The position numbers and the translations under genes were made by a program. Shown here in pieces: positions 44,530 to 53,654 of a stretch of DNA of 64,000 nt. The notes beneath the pieces are model-generated. The model was not told the origin of the DNA, made no database searches, and worked only from the letters and a program-made list of their open reading frames with translations. How positions within the stretch are numbered: the stretch's first letter is position 1; each line of letters begins with the position of its first letter. Origin of the DNA: Microbulbifer variabilis (lineage in GTDB: Bacteria > Pseudomonadota > Gammaproteobacteria > Pseudomonadales > Cellvibrionaceae); the NCBI RefSeq assembly GCF_023716485.1, contig NZ_CP092418.1, forward strand, positions 1,471,001 to 1,535,000. Reading direction: 5' to 3'.

Positions 44530-46398
44530 TTAGGGCGCTTGGCAGGGCAGGCAGCGCACATAGAGGGCGCGCGGGTCGCGATAACTCTGCAGCTCGGCGA
44601 TTGGCGCCAATACCGGCTGCACGCTGTTTAGCCAGGCGCCGAGTGGCAGATTGGCTTCAAGGCTCGCGGCAATTTTCGCGTCTACATTGTCGCTCAAAGC
44701 GCGCAGGAATTTTTCGCCGGGGCTCAGTTCACGCTGGATCTCTACTACGTCGTATTCTTCGATTTCAGCAAGCTGCGCGGCGTCGGCGATGGCGTCGCTG
44801 AGATTGCCGAGATCGTCTACCAATCCTAATTTCTTGGCGGCGCGGCCGGTCCATACCTGCCCCTGGGCAATTTTGTGCACCTCTTTGGGAGTGCTGCCGC
44901 GGGCTTCTGCGACAATACGTAGGAAGCGTGCATAGGTGTTATCCACCCCTTGCTGCAGAATGCTGGCTGCTGCTGGCGACAGGGCGCGATCCAGGCGCAT
45001 ACTGCCGGCCAGGTCCGAGGTACCTACGCCATCGGTGTAAACACCGATATGCTCGAGGGAGTTCTCAAACGTCGGGAAGGCGCCAAATACACCGATAGAG
45101 CCGGTGAGCGTGGCCGGGGAGGCCCAGATGCGATCGCCGCCAGTAGCGATCCAGTAGCCACCGGAAGCGGCGAGACTGCCCATGGAAATCACCACTGGAA
45201 TTTTTGCTTCACGGGTAGCCAGCAACTCCTGGCGAATGGCCTCGGAAGCAAAGGCGGAGCCGCCGCCGCTGTCGATACGCAGTACCAGGGCATCCACTTC
45301 TTTTTCTCGGGCGCGTTGGATTAATTTGCCGAGACTTTCACTGCCGATGCGACCGGTAGGTGCCTGGCCGTCGACAATAGAACCACTGGCGGTAATCAGA
45401 CCAATTTTCTTGGACTCCCGGATAGGCTTGGCTGCCTCGGCAAGTTTATGGCTGCGCAAGTAGGCGAGGGCGTCAATAAACTTGTACTCGCGCTTTTTAC
45501 TATCATCTTCGCCGATGGTCTTTTTCAGCTCCTCCATTGCCTCAATGCGGCTGGCGAGCTGGTCCACGAGTTTATTGGCCAGTGCGGCTTCGGCCCAACT
45601 GCCCTGATGCTGTTGCAGTTTTTGCGGCAATTCATTGATAAACAGGTCGATGCTCTCGGCGGGCAGGTTGCGCAGGCCGGTTACCTGCTCGCTGTATTCT
45701 CCCCAGAGTTCATTCAGCCAGCGCTGGTTGTTTTCACGCGAGGCGGGGGACATATCGTCACGGGTGTAGGGCTCGATAAAGTCTTTGTAATCGCCCACGC
45801 GGAACACATGGAAGTTGACTTTGAGTTTCTCCAGGGCGCTCTTGTAATAGTTGCGATAAACACCGAAGCCGGTGAGCATCACTGAGCCCATAGGATTGAG
45901 GTAGACCTTATCTGCGTGGCTGGCGAGGAAGTACTGGGGTTGGGTGAAGTTGTCACCCACAGCGTAAATAGGTTTGTCCGCAGCTTTAAAGCGTTGTAGA
46001 GCAGCGCCTATTTCATCGAGCTTGCTGAGACTGCCACCCACCATGTGGTCCAGCTCTAGCACCAGTGAGGAGATACGTTTATCCGTGGCGGCATTGTCGA
46101 TAGCGTCTACCAGATCTTTGACGCGCACCTCTGCGGGGCCGCGGTTGCCGCCCAGGAAAATCGGTAAAGTGGCGGGCTGGGCCAGTTCATCCACAAGAAA
46201 GCCATGGGGCGCTACGCGCAGGGCCGCGCCCTGTGGAACCACTAAACGCTCGTCCTTGCTGAAAATGGCGATACCTAGAAACAGCAAAATCAGCAGGAAG
46301 ACGATATTGGTGAATACTCGTCGTAACCAAGTGATGGAGCCGCCAATCGCAGCTAAAAAGCCTCGGGCAAACCCTTTTTTCTGGGGTGAATCAGTCAA
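44530..46398 (-). CDS. sppA: Signal peptide peptidase SppA, 67-kDa type
   Basis: SppA is an inner-membrane serine protease that degrades left-over signal peptides. The 622-residue protein has one N-terminal membrane segment (about residues 21-47) and two tandem ClpP-like domains. The catalytic Lys is in VGDYKDFIEPYTRDDMSP near residue 203 and the catalytic Ser in VVISMGSLAASGGYWIA near residue 405, followed by LTGSIGVFG. The two-domain length matches the E. coli-type enzyme. Confidence 0.95.
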   Translation of the reverse strand: MTDSPQKKGFARGFLAAIGGSITWLRRVFTNIVFLLILLFLGIAIFSKDERLVVPQGAALRVAPHGFLVDELAQPATLPIFLGGNRGPAEVRVKDLVDAIDNAATDKRISSLVLELDHMVGGSLSKLDEIGAALQRFKAADKPIYAVGDNFTQPQYFLASHADKVYLNPMGSVMLTGFGVYRNYYKSALEKLKVNFHVFRVGDYKDFIEPYTRDDMSPASRENNQRWLNELWGEYSEQVTGLRNLPAESIDLFINELPQKLQQHQGSWAEAALANKLVDQLASRIEAMEELKKTIGEDDSKKREYKFIDALAYLRSHKLAEAAKPIRESKKIGLITASGSIVDGQAPTGRIGSESLGKLIQRAREKEVDALVLRIDSGGGSAFASEAIRQELLATREAKIPVVISMGSLAASGGYWIATGGDRIWASPATLTGSIGVFGAFPTFENSLEHIGVYTDGVGTSDLAGSMRLDRALSPAAASILQQGVDNTYARFLRIVAEARGSTPKEVHKIAQGQVWTGRAAKKLGLVDDLGNLSDAIADAAQLAEIEEYDVVEIQRELSPGEKFLRALSDNVDAKIAASLEANLPLGAWLNSVQPVLAPIAELQSYRDPRALYVRCLPCQAP

Positions 46399-46481
46399 AC
46401 CTCAAAACTCCTCAGTGCGTGGAAAGCGCATGTTTCCACGCCTTTGTGTCTGGAACCATTGGCGGAAATTCCGTCATGGGG

Positions 46482-46829
46482 TTACTGCATGCGATGCCAG
46501 CGACTGCTCATCATTGCAGAAAAGAATAGGATAAGGCTCAAAACCATCATTAGGCCATCCTCCCAGCCTCGTGTAGGCATCATTACGTCGACAATGCTGG
46601 TGGTAATGTACAAAAGCAGAATAAAACAGAGCCAGAGATAACTGCGATAACGTTGCTTGATCAGGCCCGGCAGCACCAGCAGTAACGGTACCGTCTGAAT
46701 CAGCCAAAGGGAGAGAGAGCCCCCCTCGACAAACAGGTTACGCACCACAAACAGCACCAGCAGACCGATATAGCAAAACCAATTGATACGGAGCGCAATG
46801 TGTAGTTTGCGCTGAATAGTGTCGTTCAC
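46482..46829 (-). CDS. DUF2069 membrane protein
   Basis: The 115-residue protein has four hydrophobic segments (about residues 12-30, 37-55, 63-80 and 90-108) and segments typical of DUF2069, such as PGLIKQRYRSYLWLCFILLLY and STIVDVMMPTRGWEDGLM-like loop. In Pseudomonas such a gene also lies next to wrbA and arsC. The function is unknown. It is 10 bases downstream of wrbA and shares its strand, so it is likely in one operon. Confidence 0.85.
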   Translation of the reverse strand: MNDTIQRKLHIALRINWFCYIGLLVLFVVRNLFVEGGSLSLWLIQTVPLLLVLPGLIKQRYRSYLWLCFILLLYITTSIVDVMMPTRGWEDGLMMVLSLILFFSAMMSSRWHRMQ

Positions 46830-46839
46830 GTTGAATCCT

Positions 46840-47454
<615 letters not shown>

Positions 47455-47799
47455 TTAGAGTAGCTCCAGGGCATTTTCTGGTGGGCGGCCGATCGTGGCT
47501 TTGTCGTCTCTTACTACGATCGGGCGCTGGATCAGGATGGGATTTTCTACCATGGCCTTGATTAGCTGAGCTTCGTCAAGGTCCCCGTCTTTCAGGTTGA
47601 GTTGCTTATAGGGTTCCTCTCCGGTGCGCAACAGGTCGCGTGCAGGGATGCCGAGTTTTTGCAGTACCTGGTTTAGCTCTTCAGCAGAAGGAGGGTTTTG
47701 CAGGTAGAGAATCACTTCCGGTTCCACACCGTTGTCCTGCAGCAATTGCAGGGTTTGACGGGATTTTGAGCAGCGCGGGTTGTGGTAGATCGTCCACAT
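47455..47799 (-). CDS. arsC: ArsC/Spx-family arsenate reductase-like protein
   Basis: The 114-residue protein has the active-site segment IYHNPRCSKSRQTLQLL near residue 4 with the catalytic Cys, PEVILYLQNPPSAEEL, and NPILIQRPIVV with RPPE near the C terminus, which contribute arsenate-binding Arg residues. It belongs to the glutaredoxin-dependent ArsC group (YfgD-like). No other arsenic genes are nearby, so a general redox role is as likely as arsenate resistance. Confidence 0.88.
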   Translation of the reverse strand: MWTIYHNPRCSKSRQTLQLLQDNGVEPEVILYLQNPPSAEELNQVLQKLGIPARDLLRTGEEPYKQLNLKDGDLDEAQLIKAMVENPILIQRPIVVRDDKATIGRPPENALELL

Positions 47800-47907
47800 T
47801 ATGTCGGTATCCTGTTACTGTTTGGCGTATTCTAACCGAATACCGTAGCGGAATTCTAAGGCGCAAGTCGAGTACTCGCAGCATTTGGCGGAGGTCGCAC
47901 ACAGGGA

Positions 47908-49299
47908 ATGAAATTGAAATCAAGCGTGAAAGACTGGCTCGTTCAATGGCGGCGCTTTGCGACCTCTTTATGGTCTTTATTTGTGGAGAAAAACTGCCAA
48001 AAAAGTGCGGCGGCTCTCACTTATATGACTCTGTTCGCCATAGTGCCGCTGGTGACAGTGAGTTTTGCGATGCTGTCGCTGTTCCCGGACTTTGCCGGCC
48101 TGCAGACTCGCTTGCAGGAACAGCTTTTTTCCCACTTTGTGCCGCAAAGTGGGCGTGAGGTTCAGGAATATATCAGCAGTTTTTCCGCCCAGGCGCAGCG
48201 GCTGACCGGGTTGGGTATTGCCATGCTGGTGGTAACTTCGGGACTTACACTGCGCAGCATTGAGGGCACCTTTAATTCTATCTGGGATGTATCCCGTGGG
48301 CGCAGTGGGGTTTCGAGCTTTCTATTGTACTGGGCCATTCTCAGTCTTGGGCCCATCTTATTAGGGGCAGGGCTTGCTGCCAGTACTTTCTTGCTCTCAC
48401 AGAAGCTGTTTTTAGGTGGGGAAGAGGGTATCGGCATGATGGCTGTGGTGCTGCGAGTGCTGCCTTTTATTTTCACCACGATTGTTTTCACCCTGCTTTT
48501 TGTCGCTGTGCCTAACTGCTATGTGTCCCTGCGCCATGGTATTGAGGGAGGGGTGGTCACTTCAATTGCCTTTGAAATCATGAAATACCTGTTTGGTGCC
48601 ATCGTTGCGCGCAGTTCTGTACAGGCTATTTATGGGGCCTTTGCCTTTGTGCCTTTGTTCCTGTTGTGGATTTATATGATGTGGATGTTGGTACTGGCAG
48701 GCTGTGTACTGGTGCGAACCCTTTCTGTGTATCGCGCTGCAACCCAAGGCCGTCAGCATTCAGACCTGGTCGCCACTTTGATTGTCCTCTGGCAAATGTT
48801 TAAAGGTGGATGGCATGGCAAACCGTTGCGCGAGCGTGATATTTCATTGCTGGGAATTAAATTTGGCCAGTGGCGCCGCTTGCGGGACGTTTTACAAGCA
48901 CATCGGGTGATTGCCCAGACCGACGGGAGTGATTATGTCCTACTGCGCGATCTTAATGCCGTATCGCTTATGGAGCTTTCCAGTTGGTTGAATCCTCAGT
49001 GGATTCCCAGTGGTAACACAAGCGATTTACAAGGGTTCGAGTGGTACAGCGAAGTGGAGAGTCGTTTTGCCAAGGCGCGCGGGGCTGCCGGGGAACAGCT
49101 GGGAATCACAATTGGATCTCTTTTTACCGCAGCCTTAGAAAAGGAGCAGGCCGAAGCCAGTGAAACGGAAATACCAAAATACTTAGAAAATGAAATTATG
49201 GAAGCGGAGGGTCAGGATGATGTTGCTGATAATAAAAAAAATGAAGAAAACTCTGGTAGTAACCTCTCTATTCTTGGTAAGCGTAATCAGCGCTTGTGA
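47908..49299 (+). CDS. YihY/BrkB family inner-membrane protein
   Basis: The 463-residue protein has about six hydrophobic segments in residues 25-275 and the family motif KNCQKSAAALTYMTLFAIVPLVTV near residue 30, plus IEGTFNSIWDVSRGRSGV near residue 117 and YGAFAFVPLFLLWIYMMW near residue 245. The 190-residue C-terminal tail is soluble and acidic at its end. The family was once called RNase BN by mistake; its role is still unclear. The last 83 bases overlap the next gene in another frame. Confidence 0.9.
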   Translation: MKLKSSVKDWLVQWRRFATSLWSLFVEKNCQKSAAALTYMTLFAIVPLVTVSFAMLSLFPDFAGLQTRLQEQLFSHFVPQSGREVQEYISSFSAQAQRLTGLGIAMLVVTSGLTLRSIEGTFNSIWDVSRGRSGVSSFLLYWAILSLGPILLGAGLAASTFLLSQKLFLGGEEGIGMMAVVLRVLPFIFTTIVFTLLFVAVPNCYVSLRHGIEGGVVTSIAFEIMKYLFGAIVARSSVQAIYGAFAFVPLFLLWIYMMWMLVLAGCVLVRTLSVYRAATQGRQHSDLVATLIVLWQMFKGGWHGKPLRERDISLLGIKFGQWRRLRDVLQAHRVIAQTDGSDYVLLRDLNAVSLMELSSWLNPQWIPSGNTSDLQGFEWYSEVESRFAKARGAAGEQLGITIGSLFTAALEKEQAEASETEIPKYLENEIMEAEGQDDVADNKKNEENSGSNLSILGKRNQRL

Positions 49300-49675
49300 G
49301 AGTGACAGCCGTTTGCACTCAGTGAGTGGTGCGCCGGTTGTTACCGAGGGGAAAATAGTCCTGGTCAACTATTGGGCGGAGTGGTGCAAACCCTGTCGGG
49401 AAGAAGTGCCGGTACTTAATGAGTTGGCGCAAACCAATAGTGATGTGGTAGTGGTGGGGGTTAATTTTGATGGTTTGCCCATACCTGCAGCAATAGAGCA
49501 GGCACAGAAACTGGGCATAGAATTTCCGCTGTTGGCCCAAGAGCCAGATGGCCGCTGGGGGCAACCCTGGCCTGAAGTACTGCCTACAACTTTAGTGATT
49601 GGTGAAGATGGTCGCTGGATAAAAACACTGGTTGGCCCTCAGACTGCTGAGGACTTAAAGGTGGCTATCCAGTAA
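49217..49675 (+). CDS. TlpA-like thioredoxin-fold lipoprotein
   Basis: The 152-residue protein has an N-terminal hydrophobic stretch ending in SVISAC, a lipobox, so it is probably a lipoprotein facing the periplasm. The thioredoxin domain follows with NYWAEWCKPCREEVPVLNEL (CxxC near residue 63), VVVVGVNFDG and the cis-Pro region VLPTTLVIGEDG. It likely reduces or shuffles disulfides in the envelope. I choose the ATG at 49217 with GGAGGGTCAGG upstream; the gene overlaps yihY by 83 bases. Confidence 0.85.
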   Translation: MMLLIIKKMKKTLVVTSLFLVSVISACESDSRLHSVSGAPVVTEGKIVLVNYWAEWCKPCREEVPVLNELAQTNSDVVVVGVNFDGLPIPAAIEQAQKLGIEFPLLAQEPDGRWGQPWPEVLPTTLVIGEDGRWIKTLVGPQTAEDLKVAIQ

Positions 49676-49820
49676 AGTTGTCTCTCTAAGATAATTAAAA
49701 AAAATTAATCAATATAACTATAACCAAAGTATCTATAACCAAGGTAACTATAGGGCATTGGCATATCGCTGATAGCATGCCGCCACTTTTTTAGTTTGCC
49801 CAGGGTGGGATTCTCATACC

Positions 49821-51185
49821 ATGCACATCGGCGCTTTTGTTCTGCTTCTCGGTTTTGTGGTTTTAATGTTTGGCTTGTACCGCTGGCAGCGTGGCAGGGA
49901 CACCCTTGCCCCTGGTGTGTTTGCTGGGCTGTTACTGGGTGTGGCTTTTGGGGCGCTTCTACAGCTATCGCGTAACTGGGCTGTTGCTCCGGGTGAGGTT
50001 CTGCCCTGGATTGAGATGTTGGGCGATAGCTATGTAAACCTATTGTATATGTTGGTTATGCCACTCGTACTCACTTCTATTCTGGTGGCAGTGGTAAAAG
50101 TGAGTCACACTCAGGCGCTGGGTAAAATTAGTGTGTCGGTGCTGGGGGTTTTACTCGGCACTACTGCAATTGCGGCCCTGATAGGTGTGGCCATGGCCGA
50201 TTTGTTTGGGCTCTCTGCTGCGGGTCTTGTCGAAGGAACCCGTGAGGCGGCAAGGGTAGAAGTGCTCAATGAGCGAATTGGGCGGGTCAGCGATCTCTCG
50301 ATTCCCGAAATTATCACCTCTTTTATTCCGCGCAATATTTTCCTGGATTTGACCGGAGCCCGCTCCACCTCTGTAATTTCAGTGGTTATTTTTGCTGTGC
50401 TATTGGGGCTTGCGGCCCTGGCTGTACGCCGTGAGTTTCCGCAGGAAGGTGCCGCTATCGAGCGCTTTGTGCATGTCGCACAAGTCTGGATTATGAAGTT
50501 GGTGCGTTTGGTTATGGCATTCACGCCCTACGGAGTTATGGCGCTGGTCGCTGGACTGATTGCCAAATCCAGCTGGGCGGATATTGCCAATCTGTTTGGT
50601 TTTGTCGTGGCTTCTTTCTGTGCGATAGGCCTAATGTTTTTGGTGCATGGTCTATTGCTGTTGGTAAATGGAGTGAATCCACTGCACTACTTCACCAAGG
50701 TCTGGCCGGTGCTGGTGTTTGCCTTTAGCTCCCGTTCCAGTGCCGCCACCATTCCTCTGAATGTGGAAACCCAGGTAGATGAACTGCGCAATTCACCGGC
50801 TATTGCCAACTTCTCTGCATCCTTCGGTGCCACTATTGGTCAAAATGGTTGCGCGGGAATTTATCCTGCGATGCTTGCCACCATGGTGGCGGTGCCGATG
50901 GGTATTAACGTGTGGGACCCAATGTGGTTGGGCACCCTGTTGGCAGTGGTGGTAATCAGCTCCTTCGGTATTGCTGGAGTGGGTGGTGGGGCAACTTTTG
51001 CCGCACTGGTGGTGCTGCCGGCAATGGGTTTGCCAGTTACCATCGCGGCGCTATTGATTTCTGTGGAGCCGCTGATTGATATGGCGCGCACTGCTCTCAA
51101 TGTGAATGGCGCTATGACGGCGGGTACCTTGACCCAGCGCTGGCTTGGGGATGAGGTGCCCGGTCCAGAGGTCGTAGAAGGATAA
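49821..51185 (+). CDS. tcyP: TcyP-type L-cystine / dicarboxylate:cation symporter
   Basis: The 454-residue protein has about eight to ten membrane segments and the sodium:dicarboxylate symporter signature. SSRSSAATIPLNVETQ near residue 305 and FSASFGATIGQNGCAGIYPAML near residue 330 are the form found in TcyP/YdjN cystine carriers, as distinct from the glutamate/dicarboxylate forms. GVGGGATFAALVVLPAMGLP and LISVEPLIDMARTALNV follow. Substrate assignment to cystine rests on these motifs. Confidence 0.85.
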   Translation: MHIGAFVLLLGFVVLMFGLYRWQRGRDTLAPGVFAGLLLGVAFGALLQLSRNWAVAPGEVLPWIEMLGDSYVNLLYMLVMPLVLTSILVAVVKVSHTQALGKISVSVLGVLLGTTAIAALIGVAMADLFGLSAAGLVEGTREAARVEVLNERIGRVSDLSIPEIITSFIPRNIFLDLTGARSTSVISVVIFAVLLGLAALAVRREFPQEGAAIERFVHVAQVWIMKLVRLVMAFTPYGVMALVAGLIAKSSWADIANLFGFVVASFCAIGLMFLVHGLLLLVNGVNPLHYFTKVWPVLVFAFSSRSSAATIPLNVETQVDELRNSPAIANFSASFGATIGQNGCAGIYPAMLATMVAVPMGINVWDPMWLGTLLAVVVISSFGIAGVGGGATFAALVVLPAMGLPVTIAALLISVEPLIDMARTALNVNGAMTAGTLTQRWLGDEVPGPEVVEG

Positions 51186-51317
51186 GTAAGAGTCGCAGGC
51201 CTATGGAATAAGCACCTGAAAAAATAAAATCTCTTGTCAACCTCTGATCCAGTAGAGCGTTCTAATCAGTGCAGTTTAAACCTTATTGGTTTTCCTCAAA
51301 TGGATCTGGAGTGATTT

Positions 51318-51764
51318 ATGAAAAAACTGATTGGACTCTCGCTGTTGACTATTGGCCTGGCTTTTCCTTACTCCCTTTATGCGCAGAGCGATGAGAGCGA
51401 ACCGCATGACCACGGTGACCATGTTGAAGATCGTCTCGATCAAAAAGGCGATCGCATAGAGGCGAGATTGGATCAAAAGGGAGATCATGTTGAAGAGCGC
51501 CTCGATAACAAGGGTGATCGCATCAATGAACGCTTGGATCAAAGAGCTGAGCAGGCTGCTGCTAATGGCAATGATAAATTGGCTGAGCGACTAGACCGCA
51601 AAGGGGACCGTATCGACAACCGGCTTGACCAGAAAGGCGAGCAAATTAACGAACGCTTGGATAACAAGGGTGCAAAAATTAATAACCGGCTAGATAAAAA
51701 AGGAGAGCGCACAGATCGCCGTATGGATCGACGTGCCAAGGCCCGCAAGCGTGAAGAGGGATGA
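51318..51764 (+). CDS. Secreted hendecad-repeat protein (RLDxKGDRI repeats)
   Basis: The 148-residue protein has a signal peptide (MKKLIGLSLLTIGLAFPYSLYAQ), a short His/Asp segment (EPHDHGDH) and then about eight 11-residue repeats of the form RLDQKGDRIEA, interrupted once by an Ala/Asn-rich piece near residue 78. Eleven-residue periodicity suggests a right-handed coiled coil of very charged helices. The family is not recognised. It is 120 bases upstream of an ECF sigma factor on the same strand and may be linked to it. Confidence 0.75.
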   Translation: MKKLIGLSLLTIGLAFPYSLYAQSDESEPHDHGDHVEDRLDQKGDRIEARLDQKGDHVEERLDNKGDRINERLDQRAEQAAANGNDKLAERLDRKGDRIDNRLDQKGEQINERLDNKGAKINNRLDKKGERTDRRMDRRAKARKREEG

Positions 51765-51884
51765 TCCCGAGAACTGGGGTGGCTTAAATAAAAAAGTGCG
51801 GGCGAAGTCTTTGTATGACGACTTCAAAATCAATAAAAAGAATCTGGAAGAGTATTCTGTGCGCAAGGACTTCAGCCGGTTTCT

Positions 51885-52424
51885 ATGAATCAGTTCCTCG
51901 CCCAGGTGGAGAAACGGGCATTCACCATGGCGAATTACGCTGTTGGCAATCGGGATGATGCACTGGATATCGTGCAGGATTCCATGTTGGCGTTGGTGAG
52001 GAAATATAGTGGCCGCGATCGGGCCGAGTGGCGGCCGCTGTTTTTCACTATTCTCAATAACCGGATTACCGATTGGCACCGGCGTAACAATAAGCTATCC
52101 CGCTGGCAACTATTTCGGGAAAAGCTACCGGCAAACAGCGATGAGCTAGATCCAGCGCCGCTGGAATGGGTCGATAGCCATAATCCCACCCCGGATAAGG
52201 TCCTTGCTGGCGAACGCCTATTGGAAGCCATCGATAGTGCTGTGGCCAAGTTGCCCCTGCGCCAACAGCAGGCCTTCCTGCTGCGCTGTGTCGAGGAATT
52301 CGATGTTGCCGAGACTGCGCGGGCAATGTCCTGCAGTCAGGGGAGTGTTAAGACCCATTTATCAAGAGCTATGCGCAGTTTGCGCAACCATCTAGAGGCA
52401 TTCCAACTAGAGGCAACGCAATGA
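51885..52424 (+). CDS. ECF-type RNA polymerase sigma factor
   Basis: The 179-residue protein has sigma region 2 (NRDDALDIVQDSMLALVRKY, EWRPLFFTILNNRITDWHRR, residues 23-66) and region 4 (LPLRQQQAFLLRCVEEFDVAETARAMSCSQGSVKTHLSRAMRSLR, residues 124-168). It overlaps the next gene at ATGA. The downstream genes encode a one-helix membrane protein, a small secreted protein and a DUF3106 protein, so the first of these may be the anti-sigma factor. Confidence 0.92.
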   Translation: MNQFLAQVEKRAFTMANYAVGNRDDALDIVQDSMLALVRKYSGRDRAEWRPLFFTILNNRITDWHRRNNKLSRWQLFREKLPANSDELDPAPLEWVDSHNPTPDKVLAGERLLEAIDSAVAKLPLRQQQAFLLRCVEEFDVAETARAMSCSQGSVKTHLSRAMRSLRNHLEAFQLEATQ

Positions 52425-52786
52425 ATAGTCGGCAAGAAAATCCAGCCGTGCAGAGTGATTCATTAAAGAAAGCTGCGCAGCATGCAGTTGCCCGGCGGGA
52501 GCGTGATATTGATACAAAGACTCTGTCGCGGCTTGCTGCAGCCAGACAACGCGCAGTGGCGGCAAAGAAATCGTATTATCGCGACTCTCCCGGCTGGCTA
52601 GTTTTCACTGGCGCTTGTGCATCATTGTTGTTATTGCTGTTTTGGCCTGTATCCAGCGAGCAGGCCGCTACCGAATTGCTGAGTGCCACTGACTGGTATT
52701 TATATGAGGAAATGGATGTCGAAATGGTTGAGGATATGGAGTTCTACCAGTGGTTGGCGGAAGAGTTGAATGGGCAATCCTCCTAG
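52421..52786 (+). CDS. One-helix membrane protein, possible anti-sigma factor
   Basis: The 121-residue protein has a basic Lys/Arg/Ala-rich cytoplasmic half (LKKAAQHAVARRERDID), one membrane segment near residues 58-75 (GWLVFTGACASLLLLLFW) and an acidic periplasmic end (YEEMDVEMVEDMEFYQWLAEEL). The topology and the four-base overlap with the sigma gene fit an anti-sigma factor, but no known anti-sigma domain such as the zinc motif is seen. It resembles DUF3619-type proteins loosely. Confidence 0.65.
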   Translation: MNSRQENPAVQSDSLKKAAQHAVARRERDIDTKTLSRLAAARQRAVAAKKSYYRDSPGWLVFTGACASLLLLLFWPVSSEQAATELLSATDWYLYEEMDVEMVEDMEFYQWLAEELNGQSS

Positions 52787-53054
52787 TGATGAAAAAGTGC
52801 TTTTTACTAAGAAAAGTATCGCTAAAGGCCTTTTCTATACGGTGCTCTTTTTTACAGCCCCGCTACTGGCGCAGGATCTGCAGCCACTGGATGAGGACTT
52901 CCTGATGTTTGTCGGGGAGTGGGCCGATGAGCAGGGAGATATACAAGCGCCGGAAGCGCTGGAGATGTTGTTGCCCAAGCCGGAAAAACCAGCCATAACA
53001 GGCAGACCAAATACCGGGGGAGGGGAGACCCACGAGGAGCTGAGCGATGAGTGA
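52770..53054 (+). CDS. Small secreted acidic protein of the sigma-factor operon
   Basis: The 94-residue protein has a short N-terminal tail, a hydrophobic stretch that ends in APLLAQ (signal peptide cleavage likely near residue 35) and an acidic, Pro-rich mature part (LDEDFLMFVGEWADEQGDI, KPEKPAITGRP). The gene overlaps its neighbours by 17 and 8 bases, which supports one translationally coupled operon. The family is not recognised; similar small proteins follow such sigma factors in related bacteria. Confidence 0.65.
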   Translation: MGNPPSDEKVLFTKKSIAKGLFYTVLFFTAPLLAQDLQPLDEDFLMFVGEWADEQGDIQAPEALEMLLPKPEKPAITGRPNTGGGETHEELSDE

Positions 53055-53565
53055 GCGAAGAACCATATTGTGTGGTTGGCTGGCCGCCGTGTATTTATCG
53101 CTCTTTGTGAATATTTCCCAGGCACAGGATTGGCAGAGTCTCAGTGACAGTGAGCGCCGACTTTTACAGAATTTTGAGACGCGCTGGTCACAACTGAGTG
53201 AAGATCGACGGGAACAATTGTTACGCGGGGCCAGGCGCTGGAGTGAAATGAACCCCGAGCAGCGCCAAGAAGCGCGTCAACAGTATAAGCGCTGGCAGGG
53301 TATACCCAGGGAGCGGCGCGCCCAGTTGCGGGACTCTTATCGCCGCTTTATGGACCTACCCGAGGAGGAGCGTCAGCGTATTCGCGAGGCGCGCAAGCGC
53401 TTCCGTCAGATGCCTCCCCAGCAGCGCAAACAGTTGCGGGAACAATGGGAGAAGGATAAGCGCGGCCGTACGGAGAATCGGGAAAGGCGGAACCAGCGGG
53501 AACGGCGCCGCAGGGAGAGACAGGAGCGGCGGCGGCAGAGGCGAGAGGAAACGGAGAGAACCTGA
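53047..53565 (+). CDS. DUF3106 domain secreted protein
   Basis: The 172-residue protein has a signal peptide (ending NISQAQ), then repeated LSxxERxxLxxFxxxWxxLSxxRRxxL-type segments (WQSLSDSERRLLQNFETRWSQL) that are characteristic of DUF3106, and a strongly basic Arg/Glu/Gln-rich tail. The many WxxM/LxPEQRQ repeats recall LTXXQ-motif periplasmic stress proteins such as Spy, which is a suggestion only. It is the last gene of the four-gene sigma operon. Confidence 0.8.
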   Translation: MSERRTILCGWLAAVYLSLFVNISQAQDWQSLSDSERRLLQNFETRWSQLSEDRREQLLRGARRWSEMNPEQRQEARQQYKRWQGIPRERRAQLRDSYRRFMDLPEEERQRIREARKRFRQMPPQQRKQLREQWEKDKRGRTENRERRNQRERRRRERQERRRQRREETERT

Positions 53566-53654
53566 TATTTCTTACCACCTCAGGTGTAATTCAGCGTCTA
53601 TTCAGATGAATTTGACTACTCTGGCTCCCGTTGATGAATAACGGGAGATCGATT

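Noticed and set aside
45448..46534. Plus-strand frames opposite sppA
   Set aside because: sppA is complete and conserved on the minus strand.
49676..49760. Short AT-rich repeats AACTATAACC in the spacer before tcyP
   Set aside because: Only two to three imperfect copies of about ten bases are present; no structure or known element is recognised.
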